A stretch of DNA of 64,000 nt, from positions 27,601,027 through 27,665,026 of the forward strand of contig NC_035174.2 of assembly GCF_001659605.2 (NCBI RefSeq). Reading direction: 5' to 3'. Both the position numbers and the translations under genes were made by a program. Source of the DNA: Manihot esculenta. Taxonomy: Eukaryota; Streptophyta; Magnoliopsida; Malpighiales; Euphorbiaceae. How positions within the stretch are numbered: position 1 is the stretch's first letter; every line of letters begins with the position of its first letter. This document shows positions 1 through 10,422 of the stretch, piece after piece. Under the pieces are notes generated by a model. The model ran no database searches and had not been told where the DNA came from. It saw only the letters and a list, made by a program, of their open reading frames with translations.

Positions 1-866
1 AACTCTATCATCTTCAGCTCTCTTGAACTATCGGGAAAAGCCCAACATGCAAACTCATTTGCAAACTCTTCCCAAGACATGCTGTCCACTCTCGAGTTCA
101 CATAATTCTTGAACCACTCTCGTGCCTTCTTGCACTTAAGCGTGAACCCGGCCATCTGAATGGCTCTGCTGTCATCAGCCCCAATCTCCTCTGTGATCAC
201 TTTAACCCTTTCAAGATACACAAATGGGTCATCCCCTTTTTCATACTGAGGAGCACCCAGTTTCATGTAATCTGTCATCCTGACCTTGCTCCCACTGGCT
301 GAGCTAGGTCTAGAAGGTTGAGTAACTGGGGCTGCTGGTTCTGTAGGTGGTGGAGGTGGTGCAACATTTTCTGAGGTAGGGTTTGCTGGATTTGGATAGT
401 AAGGTGGGGGTGGATACATTGGGTATTACGAATATGGTGGGTAGTACGGTGGGTATGGCATCTGTGTGGGATAAGGGGTGAAGCTAGGGTAATCCGATGT
501 ACTTCCCATCGAATACCCGGGATTTTGCGAGAAGTGTGGGTAGTGGGGTGGCTGAACAAATCCCGAGGCCTGAGTGCCTCCTTGGGACTCTCCCATACCT
601 TCTTCTGACATGCTAACTCCCAGACTGCCATCCCTCCTCTGCTCTACATCCATATCATCCCCCATGTCCTCTGACATTCCTCCCTGAACTGTTCCTCTGA
701 CTGATCTGCTTCTACCCAGATCCAAAGACCTTCTAGGGTCTCTTGCTACTCTTTCTCTGCTAGACCTACTAGACATTGCCCTCGGCAATGCTGGAGGACA
801 GGCGCTCGTGCCCTCATCCTCAGGTGGTACTCCAGTCAATCGTGCAGATCGACGAGTTCCTCTCAT
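1..866 (-). pseudogene. gag start of Tekay element A, partial, one premature stop
   Basis: Translation starts at the ATG at 866-864, the same [10 protein letters not shown] start as in the intact copy at 55395; a pyrimidine-rich tract ending in CAG lies just upstream. The first part is a low-complexity Pro/Tyr-rich region. The frame has a single TAA at 428-426 where the sister copy has CAA, then continues open to position 1, covering the beginning of the retrotransposon gag (capsid) domain (motif KKAREWFK). Protease, RT and integrase lie outside the window. The nonsense base is a C-to-T change, typical of decay of methylated DNA. Confidence 0.88.
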
Positions 867-1125
867 CCTGTTTTCTGAAAAACAGTACACAGCACAAGCA
901 AACATTAGCATCATATGGTTCATGTGGGCACACATGAACCCGCATCACATACGTATCATATCATAGCATATCATTAATGCACATGCATTTTATCATGGCA
1001 TTTCACATCATCATACAAGACAGGACTCCACATCCTATCCTAGTGGACATGATCTTTCCTATTGTGCTTGACCTTCTATAACACCTATGAGCCCGACACT
1101 CTAGGTCCGACCATATGAACCTAGG

Positions 1126-1138
1126 GCTCTGATACCAT
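1126..1138 (-). other. Primer binding site, tRNA-iMet type
   Basis: The reverse complement reads TGGTATCAGAGCC, the usual plant initiator-methionine tRNA primer site, two to three bases inside the LTR end. It fixes the 5' LTR and the minus-strand sense of element A. Confidence 0.9.
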
Positions 1139-1140
1139 TC

Positions 1141-3333
1141 TGTAACGACCCAAAAATCGGACCGCTATCGGCGCTAGGATCCAGGTCGACTTAAGGCCGC
1201 CGGGACCCGTAGCAAGCCTGACATGCATCCTGAAAACCTGCTTAATCCCATACATGATCAACAACATCCATAAAAAAAAAACTTTTCTTTCCATATACAT
1301 CAACCATACTCAACCTGTGCATGCACTGCAAATAACATAAATCATAAACATTGATCCCTCTGTGGGATCTCATCAGTGCCCCCAAAAGGGTGACATAACA
1401 TATGTTGAGTTGGTTGCAAAAACATCATAAAGATCTCTAAGATCATGTATTAAAAGGGATAACAACAATCTATGGTCAAGCACACTCTAACATCCATAAA
1501 CATCATTACATAACTATACTGTACTTTTACATTACATCGTTCTACGATTTGTCATGTCCACATTCTATCTATTACATACACAAGCTTTACTCTAACCGAC
1601 CTCCTCTTCTAACCTGTACCTGCAAGCCTGGGGGTAAAAGGGAGAGGGGTGAGCTAAAAGCCCAGTGAATAGAACTATAAAACATATTAATACTATGCTC
1701 CAATGAAATGCATCATAACACAGACAATTCACATAAGGGTTGGGTGAACTTGTCACCAATTAGTCCAAGCTAACTCTGTGCCAGGCCGTAGCATGGGGTC
1801 CTGGTCTTCCTGTCATACATACATTACTTACCATTGCCCCAGGGCCTCCTCTGGGCTCCTGGTCTTCGAGTCCCATAACCGTGTCAGGCCGTAGAATGGG
1901 GTCCTGGTCTTTCCTTACTCTGTGCCAGGCCGTAGAATGGGGTCCTGGTCTTCCTGTCATGGACTAATTGGGTCATCCAACATTCACCCACATTAACAAC
2001 AATCGATGCAATGCGGCATATTCGTGAAATCTAATGCAATAATCCTATTGCATAATCATGATGCATGAAACATGATAAAACATTTAATTTCTCAATTTAA
2101 AGGATTTAGTTTAGTTCCACTCACCTCTGGCTGACTCTGACAACACCGAAGCAGCTGAACTCACTGCTGGGGTCCTCGGTTCCTCGGGTCCGAACCTACA
2201 CAGGTGGACTCAAATGAGGGACCAAACACACCTGAACATAACTATAAACTACTCCCCAAAACCCCTTAAAACATCCTAAAATAACCATAGAAAAACATGC
2301 AAAGGAGGCCTGGACAGGGCACTTTCGGCGGCAGGTTCGGCGGCCGAAAGTCCCTCCAGAGCCGAAAGTCAGGCAGGTTTGGCGGCACCTTCGGCGGCCG
2401 AAACTCCCAGACAGAGACGAAACTCATGCATGTTCAGCGGCACCTTCGGCGGCCGAAACTGCCAGACAGAGACGAAAGTCTCCTTTCAGGGGCAAGCTTC
2501 GGCAGCCGAAAGGCTGCCTCCCCAGCCATGTTCGGCGGCCGAAAGTCCTTCGGCTGCCGAACCTGGTTTCTGCCAAAGGGCAGAAACTTGGCTCCCTTTG
2601 CACATTTCTCCTCCAAACCTTTCCAACATGCATCAAACCTATTCTACAACACACAAACACAAGCATACATGTTCCTAGGGGCCTCAAACCATCATAAACC
2701 CCATCTACAACACATCAAGCATCCACATTGATCATGAACATACATTTATACCCATAAACATAACCATAACCTAAACATGCATTCTACCCCATAGATCTAC
2801 TTAAAACTTACTTTAAACATGCAATGAGCTTGAGATCGGCTCTTACCTCTTGAAGATCGAGAGAGAGACGACCTAAACTCGAAGTTGGGAGAGCTTGAGT
2901 TCTTGAACCTCCAAGCTCCAAAACTTTGCTCAAATGCTCAAATCTTCAAAATAAAGTTAAAACAAATGAAAACCTTGAAAGATCTAGAGGAAAGACGCCA
3001 AAGATGGGTGAGGGGCGGCGGAGACTCACCTTGGCCGAAAATGGGGAAAAAGCTCGCCCGTTTTCGGCTAAGGGACCCTTTTATAGTGGCTGGCCAGACC
3101 ACGTTCGGGGGCCGAATGTGCCTCCGCATGCATGCCATGTTCGGCGGCCGAACCTGAGTTTTCCTCCAAAGCTATTTTCATGCAAAAACTCATTTCCTTT
3201 CATACTTAAAACATAAAACACATTAAAACATTTTTAAAAAAAAAACATGGTTTTACCCTACTAGAGGCTTCCGACATCCGAGATTCCACCGGACGGTAGG
3301 AATTCCGATACCGGAGTCTAGCCGGATATTACA
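1141..3333 (-). repeat. LTR of Tekay element A (5' LTR)
   Basis: This 2193-bp LTR has termini TGTAA...TTACA. In element sense it begins with the TGTAATA-type end at 3333 and ends next to the primer site at 1138. Inside are a TATAAAAG box (reverse complement near 3080), the conserved splice donor (GT at 2846-2845), a dense array of TTCGGCNGCCGAA palindromes (about 2310-2570, with more near 3100-3150) and a set of roughly 35-bp subrepeats (about 1771-1960). Open frames rich in FGGR repeats on both strands are by-products of the palindromes and are not genes. Confidence 0.9.
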
Positions 3334-4822
3334 GATGGGTCAGTCCAAACCTCTTGAAAGTCTGATATTACCTCGAGGGAGTCTGAAGGTTGCTTCAGCG
3401 GTCCTCCTAGTAGGGCGGTTGATGGGTAGGGCCATTTGGCAGGTCGTTGAAACTGTTTTACCCAGATCGTCTGGCTGGCCTCCTCCTCTGGTTGTTATTC
3501 GAGCTCCAAAGAGGCTATGGGCTGTTGAGAGGTCTGCTTTGACTTTACCTTCCTTCGAGAAGGAAATTTCCCTGATGCCCTTGTTGTCTGCTTTTGATAT
3601 AAATGGAGGTGGCGAAAATGATCAATTTATTGTCCCCTTTGGTGTGGAATACCTGTATTATGAGAGGCTGAGATCTGCTGCACTCAGTCAAGCTTCCGTC
3701 GATGCCTTCGAATATATGCTCTGTGATCTTCTTGAAGCCGTAACTCGAAGACTTATGTTTTTCATGCGTGATATACGAACAGCATATAATATCTGAGCTT
3801 GTTCGTATGTACCGTGAATCACACTTGGGCAACCGAATGTTTGCCTATAGGGGAACAGTGAGAAATTCTTGTGGGAATCAACTTATTCAGTTCCCCTATA
3901 ATAACGAAGCAGAACTCGGCCGGCCTACAGGGCTCGTTTTCCGTATCCGAGAGTTCCTCTGTATCGAAAACTAGGATAGTGTGATAGGTGATAGTGATGT
4001 AAACATAGATGATGTACCTGGTCATGTAAATCCTCTGAGGATAGCTTTTTATTCTGTAATGTGGGTATTCGTAACGTGCTGTAATGAAACTTTCGTTTTT
4101 TCGTTCATATCCGAACTGTTCCTTCTTTATTATGAATGAGATGTTGAGACTGTTTTCTTCGTGGTTTTCTCTGAGAAGTCTACGATATTGTTTTTTCCTT
4201 CTTGCCTTTTAATTAATCCGACCCAGAATCCATTTAGCCAGTCTGAGTTTTCAGTTTACTCTTTCCGAGCTGTACCAACCGACCTGCGAGCTCGCTTTCG
4301 GTTTACTTTATCCAAGCGAGACTAACCGACCTGCGAGCTCTGCTTTTAATCAAGGGGTTGAGCTTCTGACTCATAACTTTCAATTTACTTTTTCCGAGCT
4401 GGACTAACCGACCAGTGAGCTTTGTCTGCGTTCAATGAGTTGAGCTCTAAGTTCCCTTAGCTTTCAATTTACTTTTTCCGAGCTGGACTAACCGACCAGT
4501 GAGCTTTGTCTGCGTTCAATGAGTTGAGCTTCTGACCCATAACTTTGTAGGATTCCGAGGCGTCTTCATCGCTTCGTTCTGGGCTCCTGGCCTTTGCTTA
4601 ATGATGATCCTTCTTAGGTGATAGGCTGGTCTGACCTTTATCATGCTTCCCCCTGTTTGTCTCCTTGGGTCTTTCTATGACTTACTCTTTTTCCTTAGTT
4701 TTTACTGCCTGAGCGGTGATGATGTGCATTTTGCGTGTCAGGTCGTCCTGAGCGAGAGATTCAATTGGAGCTCAGTCTCAAGGTTTTGACAATTTGGGTT
4801 TATCTTTTGTAGATAGCGTGTG
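3334..4822. other. Unassigned flank, probably Tat 3' LTR or 3' region; unidentified open frame and tandem repeats
   Basis: No product is recognised. An open frame on the plus strand runs to a stop at 3794-3796. Its apparent ATG at 3335 overlaps the Tekay insertion junction, so the true start is lost; the C-terminal half (motif FDINGGGENDQFIVPFGVEY) is not low complexity but matches nothing I know. From about 4247 to 4550 there are four decayed 60-87-bp tandem units built around TTTTCCGAGCTGGACTAACC. By position this should be the Tat element's 3' LTR, but it does not resemble the 5' LTR beyond the edge at 4823-4897. Confidence 0.35.
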
Positions 4823-4897
4823 GGCCTTCGGCTGATGGGCTATTGTCGTGGGCCTGGCCCTTTGTAGGGGTGGAGAAGCCCAGCGGTCATCTCCTTG
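4823..4897 (-). repeat. Candidate start of the Tat 3' LTR, next to a polypurine tract
   Basis: About 75 bp resembles the outer edge of the Tat 5' LTR (16521-16597): both begin GCGTGTGGGCCTT and end CAGCGGTCATC in plus sense, with perhaps two thirds identity by eye. In element sense it is preceded by a purine-rich stretch (AGGTAAAGGGGCAAGGAGA), as expected of a polypurine tract. Similarity fades on the far side, which is odd for the two LTRs of one element. Confidence 0.4.
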
Positions 4898-5137
4898 CCC
4901 CTTTACCTCTCGCCGGTTATTATCTAACCGTTGAGAGGGTAAACTTCGAGAGCAATTAATGATCGCGCCGTTCCAAGACAAAACTGCTCAGAACAACGTT
5001 TCATCTCATTATTGCCTTTCACTTCGAATTCTCCCTGTCTTCTGAAGAAACTCGTTCTCTTCTGCTCTCTGTTTTCCTGCAACTTCTTCTGCTTTTTCCA
5101 CCCTATTGCGTTTTCAGGTACGCTTCTTTGTTCTTCC

Positions 5138-8100
5138 ATGGAGGGTCCAAAGCTCCCGGATGTCGCTAATTTTAGGTCGCATATCACTTCTTCTACCATA
5201 AATAAACATATTTCTCGGAGGTATTTAGATACTCCGCTTTATCTTATTCGAGCTCCTTTCCAAAATGAAAGGATAGTTCTTCCAAACCCTCCCCCCTGGT
5301 TTGATGGATCCCCAGAGGGGGCGTTGTATAGTCTTTTTCCCCAAACAGAGGGATTTCGGTCTACCTTTCCCTTTTACTCCTTTTTTTGTCGAGGTTTTCC
5401 GGTACTTTGGAGTAACCCCCCGGATGTTATCCCCAAATTCTATTCTGTTCATGAGTTGTTTCGAATCCATCTGCCGAAGCTGGGGTTTCACACCCACGGC
5501 CTGTCTGTTCGTCACTTTCTTCCGTCACGTTAGGGCGGTTCAGAATTTCTATTATTTTTCCCCCCGTAGTGGGTTGTCTCTTTTCACGGGCTACAAGGAT
5601 TCCATAAAGGGATGGGTTGAGAATTTCCTTATGGCGGAGCTGAAATTAGAATCCGCCTTATCATGGGAAGTGGATCTAAGTTGGGAGGATGTTCCTCCGG
5701 GCTGCAATGACCTGCCCCGATTAAGCCCTATTGAGCAGGTGGGGTTGCTTCGATTGACTTCTGTTGAGAGGAAATATGACGTCGAGAAGTGTATGTTCGT
5801 GTCTAATCTTAGGGATATCCGGGACACGGGTATAGTGCCTTGTTCAGCGATTCTGTTTCTTCTTTGTAAATGATGTCATAAAATGCGTTAATTCTTTGTA
5901 GTTTCGTGTTTTTGCAGCTTCTGACGTCAAAATGGAAGAGATCAAGCATTCGAAGAACTTAGTCCTGTCTCGGGATAATATGCATGCCATTTTCGATGCT
6001 CTTCGGGCTGGGCGTTCGGTGCCTGAGGTCGCTGCAGAGGTGGCTCAAGTTGCTTCTTCCAAGAAAGTTAGCCGACCTCCTACCAAGGCTTCCTCTCGAG
6101 ATCCTAAGCTGAGCTCTCGAGGCTCTAAGTCATTTTGGCCATCTAGTCGTGGCAAGTCGGCCTTGACTATTAAGCCTACTGAAGAGCCTAAGTCTGCTCA
6201 AGCTTCTTCAGAGGGTGTGAGGGAAGTTTCTCTAGCAATTGTGGAGCAGACCGAGGTCGTTGAACAAGCACAGTTGGGTCTTGCTCATTCTTCTGAAGAG
6301 GTGTCAGGGGGAAAATTTAAGTCCCCCATTACCGAGGATGAGGAGGCCCCTGGGAAGGGAAAAGAGATCGTCCTTGTGAAGGATGACGTCTTGGAGGCGC
6401 CTGCCAGGGATGCCCCTGCCCCTGTGGGGGTCAGGTCTGAGTCTGGAGACCCCGTAGGGAAAACCGGGGACAAGCGTCCAGCGCCTCATGGAACATCTGC
6501 TCCTCCTCCTGCCCAGAAGAAGCCCAGGGCTTCCAAAGGATCTTCTCCTGCCCTTCCTCCTATTGGGAAGGGAAAAGATGTTTCTGTTGTACCTCTATTG
6601 TCTTCTACTAACAACGACACTTTGAACGTAGCAGACATCACCTCTCAATCTCCGGCCAATGCCGTCGCTGAATTTCTTAGAGAACGGATGTTCGGCGGAG
6701 CTACAGAGGCCTCGGATCCACGCCTGCTTGCCCTCACTGGTTTTTTAGCCAGTTCTACCAAGGAGCAAGCGTCCTTCCGATCCCGATCTCGTGAAGAGCT
6801 CGGGAATACAATCAGGGAGATGCTTTTGATGGTAAATTATTTTTCTCTCTCTTTTGGTCTTCTTTATTTCTTTCTTTTGACGGTTGTTCTCCCCTACTAG
6901 ATGACGGGTCTTTTTATGGAGGTGGATGCTCGCGACCACTCCCTTCGGGAGTCCGTGGATCGCCGGATTGAAGAGGCGCGCCTGGAGGAGAATATATCTG
7001 CCACCAATGACGCTAGAGGCAATCTTCTAGCTACCCGGGAACATTCCAAGTCCCTCCAGGTGGAGTTGCACTCTTCGTTGGAGGCCCTTAAAAGAGCTAA
7101 AGGCAGAGCGGCTGAGGCAGCAGAGCACACCAAATCCCTGGAAGCAGAGTTGTCTCGTACTCGCAGGGTTCTCAAGGAGTTTGATGAGAGGACAGCTGAG
7201 GTAGAAGTTCGTTGTGTGGAAGTTTTAAAGCAGCTGTCCTCTATGACAGCGGCTCTTCAGGAAAGAGATGAGGCTGTAAGTCAGAGGAATGAAGTCCAGT
7301 GCCAATATGAAGCCTTAAAGGCTGATTCTGAAGGACTTCAAACTCGCCTGAATGAGATGAATGCTCAGAAGGAGAGGGCCCTAGCTCGGGTGGAAGTCCT
7401 TGAGCAGGAGCTGAGCACAAGCTCTGAACGTATCAGAGTCCTGGCTTCATTGGCGGAGGAGTCCCAACTTCGCCATCAACAGCTTAACCATGAAGTCAGG
7501 ACTTTGGAACGTAAATGTTCAGCCCTGCTCGAGGTGGTGAAACATGCTGAAGGCAAGGTCCTGCTAGAACGCGAGAGGTTTCTAGCGGAATATCAGGAGT
7601 CGGAGGAGCTGAAAAGAAAGATTGAGCAGGCCTGTGAAGCTTACCTTCAGGACTACAAGGATTCTCCTGAGTTGAAGGCATTTATAGCTGAGGCCTGTGA
7701 GACACATCTTGACGAATATAAAGCCTCTGCAGACATGAAAGCTGCTGTTCTTCAGAAGGCCTTCCGCATGTACGTAACTGGCTACAATTGCGGCATAAGG
7801 GAAGCTAGACATGCTCCTGATACTCCTCTGGAAAAGCTTCGTATGGCCGAAGTGGACTCTGATGGCGAGCCGGTGTTATATGGGGAAGATGATTTCCCTA
7901 TGCCTAGAGGTGATTGTCGCGTTGTAGGCTCGTTAGTTGTGTCTTCTGAAGAAGAATCCGAGCCGGATGGGGAGGATATGGGAGCCCTTGAGTCTGAAGG
8001 AGGCGACCCCGAATCTGAAGGGGACCTCAATCCAGGGTTGGAGATTGCCCCTGTTGTTGATACTGAGACATATGACCCAAAGGATGCCGGGCTTCCTCCA

Positions 8101-8190
8101 GATACAGTTGTAAATAAACATAATGTAGGCGAGGATGTTCTTACAAATGGACTATCTTTCCTCCAACCTCGTCCGATAAGTAAATTGTAA
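5138..8190 (+). CDS. Antisense accessory protein of the Tat element (putative gypsy-type transposon family), three exons, one frameshift
   Basis: It lies on the strand opposite to gag-pol, between pol and the presumed 3' LTR, where Grande- and Retand-like Tat elements carry an antisense ORF. Exons: 5138-5865, 5918-6831 and 6901-8190. Introns of 52 and 69 bp have GT/AG ends (GTAAAT...GCAG; GTAAAT...CTAG), and both joins keep frame. Exon 1 holds the N-terminal domain often named putative gypsy-type transposon (PF04195; motifs GLPFPFTPFFVEVFRYFG and GWVENFLMAEL), exon 2 a Ser/Pro/Lys-rich low-complexity linker, exon 3 a long coiled coil followed by an acidic tail. A one-base indel, probably in the C run at about 5286-5296, breaks exon 1. 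The function is unknown. The 52-bp intron is short for a plant, so that join is less certain. Confidence 0.65.
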
Positions 8191-9000
8191 CAGCCCTGTA
8201 TTCTTAATGAAATTTTAATTTCTTTTTACTTGAACTATTTTTCGCTTTATAATTTATCTCTCCTTCTCATAACTGTAATGCTTACACTGTATATTTTTAT
8301 TCATAAGCTTTTTCTGAACTAGATTAGCCTTTAGTCATGAGCTCGATTCTTAGCTAACTGTCTGAACTCATGAGAAGTCAGATCACATACCTTCTAATGG
8401 TGATTAGTAGGCTGCCTTTTTGCTTTTAGTTCTGACTTGTCAGGAAATGAAGCTGAGGTCCTTTCTTCCCAAATTGCCCCCTTTACCTCCTCATCCTTTC
8501 ATTATATGGGTGGTGAGGGGGTAAATCCTTAAACTCTGTATATGCTTGTGTGGGCTTATTTTAAATGACTTTTCCTTTCTTCTTGGTTATGAGCACGGTC
8601 CTCCGTCTTCATTTGCCTTCCTCTATGTTTTCGAGTGTTTTTATGTGGCGAGTCTATCCGAGTTGGGAGCTCGGCTCTTTACTCTTTACTTAGGCTTTTA
8701 TACCTACGGCCTGTGATGTTCCTCATACCCCTGGATGTTTTCCGGGCTATTTGCTGTCTTGACCTCTTTCTAGGCTAGATGAGCCAGCTTAGCGTCAGCG
8801 ATCATTTCTCAATTTTAGTGCCTCTTGGTTATAGTGTTCTGAACTCCTTCGGGAGGTCGGAATTTGGCCTTTCTTTGGTAGCCTTTGGACTCATCTTTCT
8901 TGTGAGGTCGGAACTGTATTTTTATGAATTGTCTCTGCACATGATATGGGGAATTTTTGCTCAAAGATGGTCTTAAGGCCTTCTCCAGCTGTTTTTTACT
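8191..9000. other. Non-coding Tat internal DNA between antisense gene and tandem array
   Basis: No supported gene. The sequence follows the stop of the antisense accessory gene and should contain its 3' UTR. It has a pyrimidine-rich bias on the plus strand and GAGCTCG-type words like those at 4250-4550, suggesting a common origin. Confidence 0.5.
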
Positions 9001-10240
9001 TTGTTTTCCCGGGAGTTCTTAGGGAATCCCGGTCTTTTTTGTATTTCCGGGACGACCTCGGGGCCTCGCCGGCTGTTTTTACTCCAGGAGATCTTACGGG
9101 ATCCTAGTCATTTTTGTATTTCCGGGATGACCTCAGGGCCTCGCCGGCTGTTTTTTGCTCCAGGAGATCTTACGGGATCTTGGTCATTTTTGTATTTCCG
9201 GGATGACCTCGGGGCCTCGCCGGCTGTTTTTTGCTCCAGGAGATCTTACGGGATCCTGGTCATTTTTGTATTTCCGGGATGACCTCGGGGCCTCGCCGGC
9301 TGTTTTTTGCTTTGTTTTCCCGGGAGTTCTTAGGGGATCCCGGTCTTCTTTTTATTTCCGGGACGACCTTGGGGCCTCGCCGGCTGTTTTTACTCTAGGA
9401 GATCTTACGGGATCCTGGTCATTTTTGTATTTCCGGGATGACCTCGGGGCCTCGCCGGTTGTTTTTGCTCCAGGAGATCTTACGGGATCCTGGTCATTTT
9501 TGTATTTCCAGGATGACCTCGGGGCCTCGCCGGCTGTTTTTTGCTTTGTTTTCCCGGGAGTTCTTAGGGGATCCCGGTCTTCTTTGTATTTCCGGGATGA
9601 CCTCGGGGCCTCGCCGGCTGTTTTTACTCCAGGAGATCTTACGGGATCCTGGTCATTTTTGTATTTCCGGGATGACCTCGGGGCCTCGCCGGCTGTTTTT
9701 TGCTCCAGGAGATCTTACGGGATCCTGGTCATTTTTGTATTTCCGGGATGACCTCGGGGCCTCGCCGGCTGTTTTTTGCTTTGTTTTCCCGGGAGTTCTT
9801 AGGGGATCCCGGTCTTCTTTGTATTTCCGGGATGACCTCGGGGCCTCGCTGGCTGTTTTTACTCCAGGAGATCTTACGGGATCCTGGTCATTTTTGTATT
9901 TCCGGGATGACCTCGGGGCCTCGCCGGTTGTTTTTGCTCCAGGAGATCTTACGTGATCCTGGTCATTTTTGTATTTCCGGGATGACCTCGGGGCCTCGCC
10001 GGCTGTTTTTTGCTTTGTTTTCCCGGGAGTTCTTAGGGGATCCCGGTCTTCTTTGTATTTCCGGGACGACCTCGGGGCCTCGCCGGCTGTTTTTACTCCA
10101 GGAGATCTTACGGGATCCTGGTCATTTTTGTATTTCCAGGATGACCTCGGGGCCTCGCCGGTTCTTTTTGCTCCAGGAGATCTTACGGGATCCTGGTTAT
10201 TTTTATTCCGGGGTGACCTCGGGGCCCCGTCGGCTGTTTG
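9001..10240. repeat. Higher-order tandem array in the Tat 3' untranslated region
   Basis: About sixteen units of 74-80 bp share a CCGGGATGACCTCGGGGCC core. Two types alternate: A (with CTCCAGGAGATCTTACGGG) and B (with GTTTTCCCGGGAGTTCTTAG). After an initial B-A-A-A they settle into B-A-A trimers of about 233 bp, starting near 9300, 9533, 9767 and 10000. Long open frames on both strands come from the repeat period and are not genes. Tandem arrays in the 3' UTR of Tat/Ogre elements are known sources of satellite DNA. Confidence 0.9.
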
Positions 10241-10422
10241 TGCTCTCAATTTGGTTTGTGGTGTCAGGAAATCTAGGGGATCCTGTACACCTACCTTTCT
10301 TTTTCATGGAGGAATATTATTCATGATAATAAAGATAATCTCATTGTGTAAATAACTTGTTTCCTTCATATTTATCAGAATACAATGTTTTTCTTTACAA
10401 CTATATCAGGGGAAATACCTCT

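Larger units (their letters stand above)
1..3333 (-). mobile_element. Tekay/Del-like Ty3/gypsy retrotransposon A, 5' part (cut by window edge)
   Basis: The order in minus-strand sense is LTR (3333 to 1141), tRNA-iMet-type primer site (1138 to 1126), a non-coding leader, then the start of gag (866 to 1); the rest lies off the left edge. The LTR and gag closely resemble those of the complete plus-strand element at 52826-63089. The upstream edge of the insertion is at 3333, so the target duplication here should be GATGG (3334-3338); the partner copy is outside the window. It has inserted into DNA that probably belongs to the Tat element to the right. Confidence 0.9.

Noticed and set aside
2297..2731. 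Open frames rich in FGGR / GRRxR words inside Tekay LTRs (also at 18159-18622, 39599-39928, 44890-45256, 53610-53991 and 61074-61670)
   Set aside because: They are produced on both strands by the TTCGGCNGCCGAA palindromes, lie in LTRs and resemble no protein family.
9155..10326. Several 130-200-codon open frames on both strands
   Set aside because: They follow the 74-80-bp tandem units; repeated peptides without domain features in several frames at once mean they come from the repeat.
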